64,000 bases of DNA, taken from contig NZ_KQ758601.1 of NCBI RefSeq assembly GCF_001457025.1, forward strand, positions 310,001-374,000. The letters are read 5' to 3'. Source of the DNA: Pseudarthrobacter enclensis (GTDB lineage: Bacteria > Actinomycetota > Actinomycetes > Actinomycetales > Micrococcaceae). The notes under the pieces were generated by a model. It was given only the letters and a program-made list of their open reading frames with translations. It was not told where the DNA came from and did not search any database. Position numbers and translations under genes: made by a program. Positions 32,381 through 41,800 of the stretch are shown here, piece by piece; position 1 is the first letter of the stretch, and the number at the start of each line of letters is the position of its first letter.

Positions 32381-33763
32381 TCAGAGCCTGATGGTGTTGT
32401 CTGCCTTGGGCAGCCGGTACGTGGTGTCCAGGACGGCGGGCGCGCCGGCCAGCCAGTCGAGGTCCATGTCGGTGTGCCTGGTGTGCAGGATGACGAGGTC
32501 CGCCTCCCACAGCTGCGGCGCAGGATTGGAAATCAGCGTTCCCCCGCGGCCGTCCGGCGCGGTGAGGCACCAGGGGTCCGAGTACGCCACTTCCGCACCG
32601 TCGGCGATCAGTTCGGCAATGATTTCCAGGGCGGGCGATTCGCGCAGGTCCTCGACATCCGGCTTGTAGGCCACACCCAGGACCATCACCTTGGCGCCGG
32701 CGAGGCCGTGGTTGCGGTCGGACAGGATCCGGCGGGCCTTCTCCACCACCTGGTGTGGCCTGCCGGCGATGCCGATCATCGCCTGCTCGATCACGGGGGC
32801 CGTAATGCGCGCCTTGCGGAGCTGCCACAGCAGGTAGTGCGGGTCGCAGGGGATGCAGTGTCCGCCCACCCCGGGTCCGGGGGTGAAGGGCATGAAGCCG
32901 TAGGGCTTGGTGGCCGCGGCGTCGATCACGTCCATCACTTCCATGTCCAGTTCGTGGCAGATCTGGGCGAATTCGTTGGCCAGGGCAATGTTCACGGCCC
33001 GGAAGGTGTTCTCCACGAGCTTGGTCATTTCCGCCGCGTCAGCGGAAGGAACCACATGGACGCGCTTGGTGCTGGCGCTGAGCAGCCGTTCGGCCGCCTC
33101 GCCGCAGGCGGCGGTGATCCCGCCGACCACCCGCGGAACGTCCTCGTGGGAGAAGGAGTCGACGCCGGGGTTGATGCGCTCCGGCGAAAAGGCCACGAAC
33201 ACGTCCCGCCCGGGGATGAGTCCCTTGGCTGCCAGGGGCATCGCCAACAGGTCCCGGGTGGTGCCCACGTAGGTGGTGGACGTCAGCATCAGCAGCTGAC
33301 CCGGCACGGCGTATTCCACCACCGAGGCGCAGGCCGCGCGCAGGATCCCGAGGTCCGGGACGAGGTATTCGTCAACCGGGGTCGGGACGCAGACCACGAC
33401 GGCGGCCGCGTGGGCCAGCAGGGACAGGTCGCTGGTGAGCATGAACGACGGGTCGAGCAGGGCCGTCTTGAGGCGTTCCTTGTCCGAGTCCAGCAGGTCT
33501 GCCTGCTGTTCCCGGATGACCGTCAGCCGCCGTTCGGACACGTCGAGCCCAAGGACCCGGCGCCCCGAGGCGTTGATGGCCAGGGCGGTGGGCAGGCCCA
33601 CGTATCCCAGCCCGACAATTGCGACGTCGAACGTGAACACCTGGTCCTGCGCCGGTGCCCTGTTCGCGGTGCCTTCGGCCCATTCCACTGCCGGAGCCGG
33701 CAGGGAATGGGAATCGACGGCGACCTTTTTCTTGAGGGTTTTGACTCTCGTGTTCGGTGCCAT
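32381..33763 (-). CDS. Nucleotide-sugar dehydrogenase (UDP-GlcNAc/UDP-Glc type)
   Basis: A 460-residue member of the UDP-glucose/GDP-mannose dehydrogenase family. GLGYVG (51-56) is the NAD-binding loop, and C303 in GPGVGGHCIPCDPHYL is the catalytic thiol of the two-step alcohol-to-acid oxidation. GGHCIP-DP-YL resembles the WbpA/TviB branch (UDP-GlcNAc 6-dehydrogenases) more than UgdH. The first 40 residues form a basic, probably flexible extension. ATG 33763 was chosen because the family begins near FDVAIVGLG and GGGAGG precedes it. With the epimerase it would make a UDP-uronic or aminouronic sugar. Confidence 0.87.
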   Translation of the reverse strand: MAPNTRVKTLKKKVAVDSHSLPAPAVEWAEGTANRAPAQDQVFTFDVAIVGLGYVGLPTALAINASGRRVLGLDVSERRLTVIREQQADLLDSDKERLKTALLDPSFMLTSDLSLLAHAAAVVVCVPTPVDEYLVPDLGILRAACASVVEYAVPGQLLMLTSTTYVGTTRDLLAMPLAAKGLIPGRDVFVAFSPERINPGVDSFSHEDVPRVVGGITAACGEAAERLLSASTKRVHVVPSADAAEMTKLVENTFRAVNIALANEFAQICHELDMEVMDVIDAAATKPYGFMPFTPGPGVGGHCIPCDPHYLLWQLRKARITAPVIEQAMIGIAGRPHQVVEKARRILSDRNHGLAGAKVMVLGVAYKPDVEDLRESPALEIIAELIADGAEVAYSDPWCLTAPDGRGGTLISNPAPQLWEADLVILHTRHTDMDLDWLAGAPAVLDTTYRLPKADNTIRL

Positions 33764-33765
33764 GG

Positions 33766-33975
33766 TCAGTCGACCTCCCGGTGCATGTTGTCTCCAGAGT
33801 GAATAAAAACCGGCTGCGGACCGGCGTGCGCCCGGCCCCCGGGCACATCTGCCTTCGCTGCCGGCCCGTTTTGGGGGGTCGCCGCCACCGGCGGCAGACC
33901 TGTCGCATCGGAGCTGCCTTCCCGGGCGGCCGTCATGAGGCCGTCCTGTGGAAAGGAGATCTTCCTGCGTTTCAT
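33766..33975 (-). CDS. Possible small leader ORF before the nucleotide-sugar dehydrogenase
   Basis: A 69-codon frame that starts MKRRKISFPQDG and ends 2 nt before the dehydrogenase ATG. The product would be hydrophilic and rich in Pro, Ala and Gly, without any recognised domain or signal peptide. The close spacing could indicate translational coupling, but codon pattern alone does not prove it. It may simply be a 5' leader. Confidence 0.3.
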   Translation of the reverse strand: MKRRKISFPQDGLMTAAREGSSDATGLPPVAATPQNGPAAKADVPGGRAHAGPQPVFIHSGDNMHREVD

Positions 33976-34048
33976 GTCGAGGCCCACTTCCCCTCGTGCT
34001 GGCGGTTGCCAACAAGACGAGGGTATTAATCAAGTCCTTGGGCGGGCG

Positions 34049-34140
34049 CGAGTGGGGTGTACCCGTCTTTGCCCCTTTTTCGTGGCTGTGGCGGCGAGAC
34101 TACGTGGCGAGCGGCGTTGCACCACTCGATTGGGTACTCG
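34049..34140. promoter_or_regulatory. CGAGT...GTACCCGT motif copy 2 and GGTACTCG site
   Basis: Positions 34049-34072 repeat the 24-bp motif of 28927-28950. GGTACTCG at 34133-34140 is the octamer also seen near 39798 and 39841. They lie in the 470-bp region upstream of the dehydrogenase gene, the only other content being the possible leader ORF and the LAL2 terminator. Confidence 0.45.
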
Positions 34141-34189
34141 GTGGCCCACGTTCCGCCCCGTTGCCGCTGAACACGCGGAAAACACGGCC

Positions 34190-34217
34190 AACCAGCGCCG
34201 CCCGGGCAGCGCTGGTT
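34190..34217 (-). terminator. Terminator after LAL2
   Basis: AACCAGCGC / GCGCTGGTT arms (9 bp) with a 10-nt GC-rich loop lie 17 bp past the LAL2 stop codon. On the minus strand a GTGTTTT stretch follows shortly after the stem, consistent with intrinsic termination. Confidence 0.55.
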
Positions 34218-34233
34218 AACGAACAAGGACGCG

Positions 34234-36915
34234 CTAGGCGGTGTTTTCGGGGCCGTGGCGGCCGTTGATGAGCTTTTCGCGGTCGCTGATTCCAAGTTTT
34301 GCGAACATCCTGTACAGGTGGCCTTCAACCGTCCTCAGCGAGAGGCCGAGACTGAGTGCGATGTCCCGGTTGCTGGAGCCGGTCTGCACCAGTGCGACGA
34401 TTTCCTGTTCGCGCCGGGTCAGTTTCGACAGGTCCGGCATGCCCTGGGTTGTGGCCGCCGGGGCCTTTCCCAGGGCTGCGGTGCGACGTTTGAGCAGCCG
34501 CTGCGCTTCGAGCTGGCGGGCCTTGTCCCCCCGGGTTTCCAGGATCCGCAGGGCATGGCCTGCGTAATCCGCTGCCGCCAGCTCCAGTCCCTCCCTGGCC
34601 GCCGATTCGCTGAGCGCCATGAGGGCGGCCGCATCCTTGGCTTCGAGTGCCTGCGTATAGGAGAACGCAAACTCGGCGGTGCGCCCTTCGCTGGTCTCCG
34701 CCAGGGAATTCAGGCGGCGCACCACTGAAAGGTCTCCGGCGCGGAGCACCAGCACCAGGATGTCTATTTCCGGGCCCACCGCACCGTTGGCGGCAGCCAT
34801 GTCTGCCAGGGACATGAGCCTGGCCAGGGTTGGCCGCAGGCCCACCTGCTGCAGCCTTGCCATGGCGGCGTAGGCACGTCCCAGCAGGGATGCTTCCAGC
34901 CCTTCCCGCAGCAGCGCCTCGTAATCCTGGGAACAGGATGCGGCTACTTCCCGGAATTTCAGGAGTGACGCCGCGTACGCGGCGGCGGCGACGGCGTCGG
35001 GAAGATCGCTCTGCAGGTCGGAGACCCGGAGCATGCTCACGGACTGGCGCAGGCACGGGAGCGCTGCCGCCAGGTTCCCGCGGCGCAGGTCCACGCTGCC
35101 GGCGCTGAAGTGCAGCATGCCGCCGTCGTAGATCAGTGAATTGGGGGCCTGCGACACATGGTTGCGCAGGTACTCTTCGAGGACCGTGAATTCACCGGCG
35201 TGCATCAGGGCGAGGATGTACCGGCGCTGGAAGAACCCGTTGTGCTGGAGGCCCCAGTGGCCCGCTGTGTCGAGGATGTCGCGGACGTCCGCCAACACCT
35301 GCAGCGCGGACAGCGGTTGTCCGGTCACGGCCATGGCCTCTGCCAGGAGGGTTCCGGCCAGCAGCCGGGTTTCGCCGTCCTCCGTGCGCTGCAGGATCTG
35401 CCGCAGTTCCCGCTCCGTTTCGACGTGGCGCCCTTCGGCCTGCATGCCCTCGAGTACCAGGAGCCTGCTGCCCAGGCGGCCCAGCTCCAGTTCGGCCGGG
35501 TCGATACCGCGCGGAGACTCCGCCAGCCTGGCCAGCGCGGCTTCCCACTCGTAGGCCGCCTGTTTCACCGCCCCTGCACCGGCACCCTGCCGCCGGGCCA
35601 GCTGCGCAGCGAGCATGGACACCTGCCGCAAGGTGGAGGGATCGTTGGTCCGTTCGACGATGCCGCCGATCTCCCAGGCGGTCCCGCGGATGTCGCCGCG
35701 GTACCACTTGGCCCGTGCCACCTCCACCCGGGCGGCGAGCTTGAGGGCGGGGTCCCGGATGGCCCCCGCCACCCGTTCCACGTAGCTGGGGATGAACAGC
35801 CGGTTGGCCAGTTGCGCCGCTTCCAGGATGTCCCGGTCCGGGATCCTTGCCCCGGCTTCGAGTCCCCAGGAGACGTAGCGCAGCAGGCCGTCCATGGTCT
35901 GCGGCCTGCTGTCCAGGAGTTCCAGGATGTGCTGGCGGATCCTGAGGCTGCGGGCCGCGGGCACGATCTGCCGCAGGACCTCCCCGACCAGCGGCTGGGC
36001 CAGCCGGACGTGCTGCCCGTCGTCGGCATCAATGGCGATAAGCCGCATTTCCTGCAGTTCGTCCACGGCGTAGTGGTCCGTGGCCTGCCGGAGCACGTCC
36101 AGCGGTACCGGCTCCGCCACGGCAATAGTGTCCAGGGCTTCCCGTTGCGCGGTGTCCAGGTGGACGATCTGGTTGCGGACCAGGTCCACGAGCCTGAGGC
36201 TGTTGCCCCGCAGCTCCGAGGTGAGCATCCAGGCACCGTTCCGGCAGACCAGCTGCCCATCGGACCTGGCGTGTTCGATGAGTTCAAGCAGGAACATCGG
36301 GTTGCCGCCGGAGGCCTTGCGGAGTACGGCGGCGGCGGTGGGAACCGCGGGTGAGCCCAGCACCTGCGTGCACAGCTGGTCAACGTCCTCTCCGCTGAGC
36401 GGCTGCAGGTCGAAGCGGTCCAGGAGACCTTCTGACCACATGGAAAAGATCTCCGCCGGCGGCGCGGGGTGCGGGCGGCAGACGAAGACCACTTTGGCGG
36501 TTTCTGCGGCGGTCAGCTGGGCCAGGACCGCCACGCTTCCCTCGTCCAGGTGCTGGGCGTCTTCCACCACCAGGACGGGGGCCACCGATTCGGGGCCCCG
36601 GGAAGGACTCAAGGCGGCCGTGACCGCTTTGAGCACCGAGAGCGGTTCATTGATCTGTTGCGGTGTGAGCGTAGTGAGCAGGGGCGCCAGGGCCGCAAAA
36701 GGAACTCCGGACAGCGTGGCTCCGGCAAACACCCGGAAGGGCCGCACCCGATGCCCCAGCTCGTGGATCACGGCGTTGACGAGCGCGGTCTTGCCCAGCC
36801 CCGCGTCGCCGAGCAGGAGGACGCCGGGACCGTTGCGGTCCAGCAGGCAGTCTGCGACGGCGGCCAGGACGCCCGAGCGGCCCACGAGCGTTTCGCTTGC
36901 CAGTACTCCGGTCAC
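34234..36915 (-). CDS. LAL-type LuxR-family regulator (LAL2)
   Basis: An 893-residue protein with an intact AAA-like ATPase (Walker A GDAGLGKT, 36-43, K42; Walker B VLVVEDAQ), a long helical-repeat middle and a C-terminal LuxR HTH (LTRREQEIVALVQTGSSN, then LSLRTVEGHLYRMFAKLG). Such proteins integrate an ATP-dependent switch with an inducer-binding repeat domain. GTG 36915 overlaps the LAL3 stop by 4 nt (GTGA), so the two regulators are co-expressed and may interact. A strong hairpin follows the gene. Likely targets are the polysaccharide genes on either side. Confidence 0.92.
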   Translation of the reverse strand: MTGVLASETLVGRSGVLAAVADCLLDRNGPGVLLLGDAGLGKTALVNAVIHELGHRVRPFRVFAGATLSGVPFAALAPLLTTLTPQQINEPLSVLKAVTAALSPSRGPESVAPVLVVEDAQHLDEGSVAVLAQLTAAETAKVVFVCRPHPAPPAEIFSMWSEGLLDRFDLQPLSGEDVDQLCTQVLGSPAVPTAAAVLRKASGGNPMFLLELIEHARSDGQLVCRNGAWMLTSELRGNSLRLVDLVRNQIVHLDTAQREALDTIAVAEPVPLDVLRQATDHYAVDELQEMRLIAIDADDGQHVRLAQPLVGEVLRQIVPAARSLRIRQHILELLDSRPQTMDGLLRYVSWGLEAGARIPDRDILEAAQLANRLFIPSYVERVAGAIRDPALKLAARVEVARAKWYRGDIRGTAWEIGGIVERTNDPSTLRQVSMLAAQLARRQGAGAGAVKQAAYEWEAALARLAESPRGIDPAELELGRLGSRLLVLEGMQAEGRHVETERELRQILQRTEDGETRLLAGTLLAEAMAVTGQPLSALQVLADVRDILDTAGHWGLQHNGFFQRRYILALMHAGEFTVLEEYLRNHVSQAPNSLIYDGGMLHFSAGSVDLRRGNLAAALPCLRQSVSMLRVSDLQSDLPDAVAAAAYAASLLKFREVAASCSQDYEALLREGLEASLLGRAYAAMARLQQVGLRPTLARLMSLADMAAANGAVGPEIDILVLVLRAGDLSVVRRLNSLAETSEGRTAEFAFSYTQALEAKDAAALMALSESAAREGLELAAADYAGHALRILETRGDKARQLEAQRLLKRRTAALGKAPAATTQGMPDLSKLTRREQEIVALVQTGSSNRDIALSLGLSLRTVEGHLYRMFAKLGISDREKLINGRHGPENTA

Positions 36916-39614
36916 GGCCGGCCTCCTTCAACGAGTCCCAGCGCGAACGGCAGCTCCGACCGCTCCATGATCTGCAGCTTGCCGTAGATCTGGTACAGGT
37001 GCCCTTCCACGGTCCGTACCGAAATGTGCAGCTTCGCGGCGATCGCCTTGTTGGTATGGCCCTTGGCCGCCAGGCTGGCGATCTCCAGTTCCCGCGCGGT
37101 GATCCGGTCTTCCTGCTGCGCGGATTCCTGCGGGGCCCGCATGCGGTGGCGGCACGTCTCCGCAATGCGGCGGGCCTGCAGGAGCAGTGCACGGTCTTCC
37201 GGTGGCTGGGCGCGGTGGACTACGGCTTCGGCGGCATCGAAGGCGAAGCGGTCGTGGTTGAGGTCCTGGGCAAGTTGGGCGGCGGCCACCAGCCGTGCGG
37301 GGTCGTCAGCGAGCACGGCCTCGGCGTAGGCGGTGCACAGGGCGGCGAACCTGCCGTCGCATTTCAGGGCCGCTTCCCGGAGCCGGGGTGCCACGTCGTT
37401 CCGGCCAAGCCTGACCGCGGCGGCCAGTGCGAGGATCTCCAGGCCGTGGTTGCCGGCGTCGTGGTCCGCGTCGGCGAGCCGGAGCAGGCCGTCGGCCACC
37501 GTCACGTGGCCTGGGGTGCCGCCGCCGGCCAGGACGGTGAAGCAGTCCGTGAGCCATTCGACGGGCCTCCCGGGACGGGCCGGAGCGGAACGGGCGTCCG
37601 CCAGGAACTTCTCCGCCTGCCACTGCTCTCCCAGCTGGGCCGACGCGTAGGCTGCGGCCGCGCAGGCGGCCGGGAGCAGGCCTTCGTCGTCGCGCACCCG
37701 GAGTTGCCCTATCAGCGGAACAAGGGATTCCATGCCCTCATGGGCCCTTCCCTGCAGGCAGCGGACCAGGGCGAGGGCAAGGTCGAAGGACGCCGGGAAG
37801 GGTTGGCCGGCGGGCGGCGGGGAGTCCCAGTGCGGCTGCTCCATGGAGGCGGCCTCATCCCAGCACCCTGCCAGCAGCAGGGACATCCGCAGCCGGCCTG
37901 CGGCGGTCCAGGCTGCCACGGCGGATATCCTCGGGCTCCTGCTGTCGGCCAGCAGCTGTCCGGCCATGTCAGCGGCCTCGGCTTGCCGTCCCGTGAGCGC
38001 CCAGGCCTCGCACAGCCAGCTTCCGGCCAGCAGGCGGAATTCGGGGCCGTGGGTTTCAAAGTCCTGCAAAGCTTCTTCGAGCTGTGATGCGGCCTCGGCG
38101 TACCGGCCCAGGTAGCCCGCACTCCGGGCCTCGGCGAAGACCAGCTGTTCCCGGAGCCAGGCCAGGCCACCCGGGTCCCTGTCCGCAGCGTTGCCTCCCG
38201 GCGGGTCCCGGTCGAGCATTTTCCGCGCATGCCGGAGTCCTTCGGCGGCCTGGTCCAGGGTGTCCCGGCCGGCCTGGAGGACCGCGACTTCAGCGAGCGC
38301 CAGCCGCGCTGCCTGCAGGTGCGAGGCATGGTCCTCGGCTTTCCCTGTTGCTGCGTCATCACCGCCCGCGTGGAACTGTTCCAGCACCGCGCGGGCCTCT
38401 GCAGGGGCACCGAGGGCCGCGAGCGCCGTCGTTTCTTCCGCCACGGCAGCAGCGTTGTACTGGTGGCCGGGCACCGACCGGACCAGCCGGAGCGCCAGGG
38501 AGTGGTCCGCCCGGGCATTGGCGATCGCCGCCGCCCGGAGGGCTTCGTCAGGGTCCAGCGGCGAACCGCAGTCCAGGGCCCACGCAGCCAGGGCCACGGT
38601 CAGCGCGGGGTGCATGAGGGCGGGATCCACCGCGTCGCGGAACTGCCGCCGCAGGTCGCTGCTGCGCCCGGTGGGGATGTTGGCGCGGATCACGTCGCAG
38701 AGCAGCTGGTTCTGCACCCCCACCATCCGGGGCAGGGAGTCGTCCACCACCAGGATTCCGCGTTTTTCCAGGGCGTCGACGTCATCGGGTGCCGCGATGG
38801 CCAGCAGTGCCTCCAGGGGAACGGCCCTGGCCAGGGCCGTGATTTCCAGTGCCGTGCGCTCGCCACGGCCCATCTTGCCGAGCCTGGTCACGATCAGGTC
38901 CGTGATGGCGGGCCCATGCGGCTTTCCGGTATCCGTCAGGACCCAGACGCCGTCCCGCACGGTGAGGGCGCCCGAGTCCACGAGTTCCCCCGCGAGCATC
39001 TTCAGGTAGTGCGGATTCCCGCCGCTCGCCGTCCAGAACTCGTGGGCCGCCGAGGCCGAGATCCGGCCGCCCAGGCCGGCTTCCAGCCAGCTGACGGCGT
39101 CCGCCAGCTGCAGCGGTTCCAGGTCGATCCGGGCCAGGTAGCCGTCCGTGAAGAGGCGGGAGATTTCGCTGCACAACCGCTGCGGGTCGGTGCAGGTAAG
39201 GATCAGGCCGGCGGTGCCGTTGCGGGCGAGCTGGGAAATCACCACGCCGGCGAATTCATCCACGTCCGCCGCGTTCTCGATGACCAGGTACACGGGTTTG
39301 CCCTCGGCCCGCGTAGCCAGCAGGTCGGTCACCGCGGACAGCACCAGGGCAGGATGGGCCAGGAGCCGGGAATCAAGGTCCCGCAGCAGCACGTTCAACG
39401 CACCGTACCGGCTGCCGGCGAGGCCTGCACTGGCGCGGAGCACCACAATGAAGGAGCTGTCGCGGATCTCCTTGAGCAGGAGGCCGGTGAGGTAGCTTTT
39501 GCCGCTCCCGGACGCTCCGGTGATGAGCACTCCGGAGCGGGAGGTTTCAAGGGCGCGGACGAGGTCTTCGGCGGTGGTCCTGCCGCTAATCTGCGGCCAG
39601 GTCCTTGCGCTCAC
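36912..39614 (-). CDS. LAL-type LuxR-family regulator (LAL3)
   Basis: About 900 residues: ATPase-like domain with Walker A GASGSGKS (33-40), a long helical middle, and a C-terminal HTH (ITARELEIASLAAKGHTN, then ISVRTVEGHLYQIYGKLQ). GTG 39614 was chosen because it starts just before the WPQISGR/ATPase region and has AGAGGGGG upstream; the frame is open far upstream without family resemblance. First gene of the LAL3-LAL2 pair. Its upstream region has two identical 13-mers and related ACTCG motifs, possible autoregulatory or cross-regulatory sites. Confidence 0.9.
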   Translation of the reverse strand: MSARTWPQISGRTTAEDLVRALETSRSGVLITGASGSGKSYLTGLLLKEIRDSSFIVVLRASAGLAGSRYGALNVLLRDLDSRLLAHPALVLSAVTDLLATRAEGKPVYLVIENAADVDEFAGVVISQLARNGTAGLILTCTDPQRLCSEISRLFTDGYLARIDLEPLQLADAVSWLEAGLGGRISASAAHEFWTASGGNPHYLKMLAGELVDSGALTVRDGVWVLTDTGKPHGPAITDLIVTRLGKMGRGERTALEITALARAVPLEALLAIAAPDDVDALEKRGILVVDDSLPRMVGVQNQLLCDVIRANIPTGRSSDLRRQFRDAVDPALMHPALTVALAAWALDCGSPLDPDEALRAAAIANARADHSLALRLVRSVPGHQYNAAAVAEETTALAALGAPAEARAVLEQFHAGGDDAATGKAEDHASHLQAARLALAEVAVLQAGRDTLDQAAEGLRHARKMLDRDPPGGNAADRDPGGLAWLREQLVFAEARSAGYLGRYAEAASQLEEALQDFETHGPEFRLLAGSWLCEAWALTGRQAEAADMAGQLLADSRSPRISAVAAWTAAGRLRMSLLLAGCWDEAASMEQPHWDSPPPAGQPFPASFDLALALVRCLQGRAHEGMESLVPLIGQLRVRDDEGLLPAACAAAAYASAQLGEQWQAEKFLADARSAPARPGRPVEWLTDCFTVLAGGGTPGHVTVADGLLRLADADHDAGNHGLEILALAAAVRLGRNDVAPRLREAALKCDGRFAALCTAYAEAVLADDPARLVAAAQLAQDLNHDRFAFDAAEAVVHRAQPPEDRALLLQARRIAETCRHRMRAPQESAQQEDRITARELEIASLAAKGHTNKAIAAKLHISVRTVEGHLYQIYGKLQIMERSELPFALGLVEGGRP

Positions 39615-39794
39615 CCCGCTGCCCCCTCTGCTGGTAGACGTCCAGAGGCCCGGTCCCCCGGGGCCCGTGGTTCGGGCACCGGCAACCGGGCTTTCGGGGG
39701 CCCCTAATGCGCCATGCGCCACTACGAGCAGGTCCCCGCTGTTCGAGTAGTGACAGCCCCAATTAATCAGTTGGGACCTTGACAGGCACCAGTA

Positions 39795-39850
39795 GCGGGT
39801 ACTCGACTTCGGTACTCCCCTGACTACTTTGCTACTCGCGGGTACTCGAC
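39795..39850. promoter_or_regulatory. Repeated GCGGGTACTCGAC sites upstream of LAL3
   Basis: The identical 13-mer occurs at 39795-39807 and 39838-39850, 43 bp apart (about four helical turns). GGTACTC at 39811 and GCTACTCGCG at 39831 lie between them. GTTCGAGTAGTG near 39741 is an inverted relative. This density of related sites suggests cooperative binding by a LAL regulator. Confidence 0.5.
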
Positions 39851-39886
39851 AACGGAGAACGGTTGATGGGTGGCAGCAAGCGTTCC

Positions 39887-41800
39887 CTACTCGGAAACGA
39901 GCCGGGCGAGTGCCGCCGCGACGTCGATCGTCGTGCCGTCCGGGAAGGCGAAATGGCCGTCGGCCATCGGCGTCGTGCCGGCCGATCCGGCGCCGCCGCC
40001 TTCCCCGGAGAGGACGACGACGGCGGCATAGTCTCCATCCGCCACGGCACCTGGGGTGCCAATCCAGGGGATGGACAGGTGCTCCCCCACGGGGTGCGGC
40101 GCCGCACGGTGCCAGGTGCCGGCGTCGGGCAGCTCCCCGCCCCAAGGGACCGGCCGGACCGAGCCGGCCAGCGCGGATGACGCGTCCACAGGCCAGCCGC
40201 CGATCCTCAGCCGGGCACTGCATCGGCCGGCGTGGCGGACCCGGACCACGCGCAGTTCCACGGCTCCCCGCGTCAGTGACGCCACTGTCACGTCGGGGCC
40301 CGGCGTGGCGGTCCCCGCGGCGCCGCTGCCATGGTCCGGGCCGCCGTCGGGGTCCACGTCAATCCAGTGCGCGGTGAACCGGCACCCTCCCACCTGCACG
40401 CCGTCCTGCTCGAAGTGGCCCAGGAAGGAGAATCCGGTGCGGTGGGTCAACCGGCCGGCCTCATCCGCGAACACCACCGCGTTGTCCAGCGATTCCGGAA
40501 CCAGGTCCGGGAACGTGGCAGTGGAGTAGCCCAGGCGGGCGTACAGGGGGGAATCGGCCACGCGTACCCCGGGGTTGGCGTGGTCGGTGCCGTGGTTCCG
40601 GACCCGGACGATGCCGTCCGCGGCAGTTCCGTCCACCTGCCAGCCGGGAGCGCCGATGAGCCGCTGGAAGTCGCCGGACTCGACCGGCAGCGGTTCTTCC
40701 ACGGCCGTCCACACCGGATGGCCGGCCGGAAGCGCGAGCCCCATCATTCCCTTCGCGGCCCAGTACGGGGACCCGGCGCCGGAATAGGACTGCTTCATGC
40801 CGGGGAACTCCCCATGGAAGCCGATGCTGAGCAGCCCGTCGTCGTTAATGGCACCGCGGTCCAGGAAGTATTTCAGGATGCCGGACGCCGCCCGCCGCGT
40901 TGCGCCGGGCGTTAGGCGCGTGTGGCCTGCCAGCTGGCCGGCCCAGAACGGGGCCGCCGCCGCGAACCGGTAAATGAGGCTGCGGCCCTGGATCAGCGGC
41001 GCACCGTCGGCACCCACCAGGTGGATGGCGTCATCCAGGAAGTCTGCCAGCCGTTCCCGGTCCACCGCCGCCCGGGCCTGGACGCGCGGATCGGTGGGCG
41101 CCATCAGCTGCAGCAGCTGGGGGTAGACCTGGAAGGCCCATCCCACATAGTGGTCGTAGGCGCGCTCCGGGCCGTCGGCAAACCAGCCGTGTCCCCGGTA
41201 CAGGGAATCGTGGATGGCCAGGCCGGCGTCGATGTCCGCCGCCGAGGAGCGGCCGCCCACGCTTGCCAGGAACATTTCGACGACGATCTGGAACCATACC
41301 CAGTTGATGGGCGGATACGGCTGTCCGATCACCGTTTCGAACCAGGCCACCAGCTGTTCCTGCACCCGCTGCGGCAGCTTGTCCCACAGCACGCCGCGGG
41401 TCAGCGCCAGCCCGACGGCCAGCGAGGCCGCTTCCACCTTTGCCTGGTCCAGTTCGCCGGGCGTGGGCCAGCGGTCCGGGTTGGCCGGGTTGGTGCCGGC
41501 ATCAAGCCCCTGCGCGTACCAGGCGGCCAGCCGGCCCGTACCTTCCGGATCGCCGGCGATCCGGAAGGACGCCAGCAGGAAGGTCCGGGCGAACGCTTCC
41601 AGTGAATCGCTTTTCCGGCCGTAGGCACTGGTGGCTCCCGGCAGGTAGAGATTTGCATGGTCCGCTGTTGCGTGCCGGTGTGCGGAGCGCAGGAGATGGT
41701 CTGCGTAGCCGCACCAGTGGTCACGGGTCAGTCCGGTGAACGGTGAGAGCGTGAAATCCAGCGGCGGAAGGACCGGCGCCGCGGCCGGCGCGGCCGTCAC
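39887..41800 (-). CDS. DUF2264-family protein (GH154-like)
   Basis: A 637-residue protein. The N-terminal two-thirds is a predicted alpha/alpha-toroid recognised as DUF2264 by FTLSPFTGLTRDHW, INWVWFQIVVEMFL, YDHYVGWAFQVYP and GRSLIYRFAAAAPFW. The last 220 residues form a beta-rich domain. To my recollection DUF2264 includes CAZy GH154 beta-glucuronidases, so exo-removal of uronic acids is plausible. GTG 41800 shares GTGA with the regulator's stop. There is no signal peptide, so it should act on imported oligosaccharides. It belongs to the transcript heparinase-like, regulator, DUF2264. Confidence 0.82.
   Translation of the reverse strand: MTAAPAAAPVLPPLDFTLSPFTGLTRDHWCGYADHLLRSAHRHATADHANLYLPGATSAYGRKSDSLEAFARTFLLASFRIAGDPEGTGRLAAWYAQGLDAGTNPANPDRWPTPGELDQAKVEAASLAVGLALTRGVLWDKLPQRVQEQLVAWFETVIGQPYPPINWVWFQIVVEMFLASVGGRSSAADIDAGLAIHDSLYRGHGWFADGPERAYDHYVGWAFQVYPQLLQLMAPTDPRVQARAAVDRERLADFLDDAIHLVGADGAPLIQGRSLIYRFAAAAPFWAGQLAGHTRLTPGATRRAASGILKYFLDRGAINDDGLLSIGFHGEFPGMKQSYSGAGSPYWAAKGMMGLALPAGHPVWTAVEEPLPVESGDFQRLIGAPGWQVDGTAADGIVRVRNHGTDHANPGVRVADSPLYARLGYSTATFPDLVPESLDNAVVFADEAGRLTHRTGFSFLGHFEQDGVQVGGCRFTAHWIDVDPDGGPDHGSGAAGTATPGPDVTVASLTRGAVELRVVRVRHAGRCSARLRIGGWPVDASSALAGSVRPVPWGGELPDAGTWHRAAPHPVGEHLSIPWIGTPGAVADGDYAAVVVLSGEGGGAGSAGTTPMADGHFAFPDGTTIDVAAALARLVSE

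Noticed and set aside
31337..33802. 821-codon plus-strand frame over the epimerase and dehydrogenase.
   Set aside because: Antisense to two well-supported enzymes. Its composition (Gly/His/Val-rich) is typical of antisense frames in GC-rich DNA.
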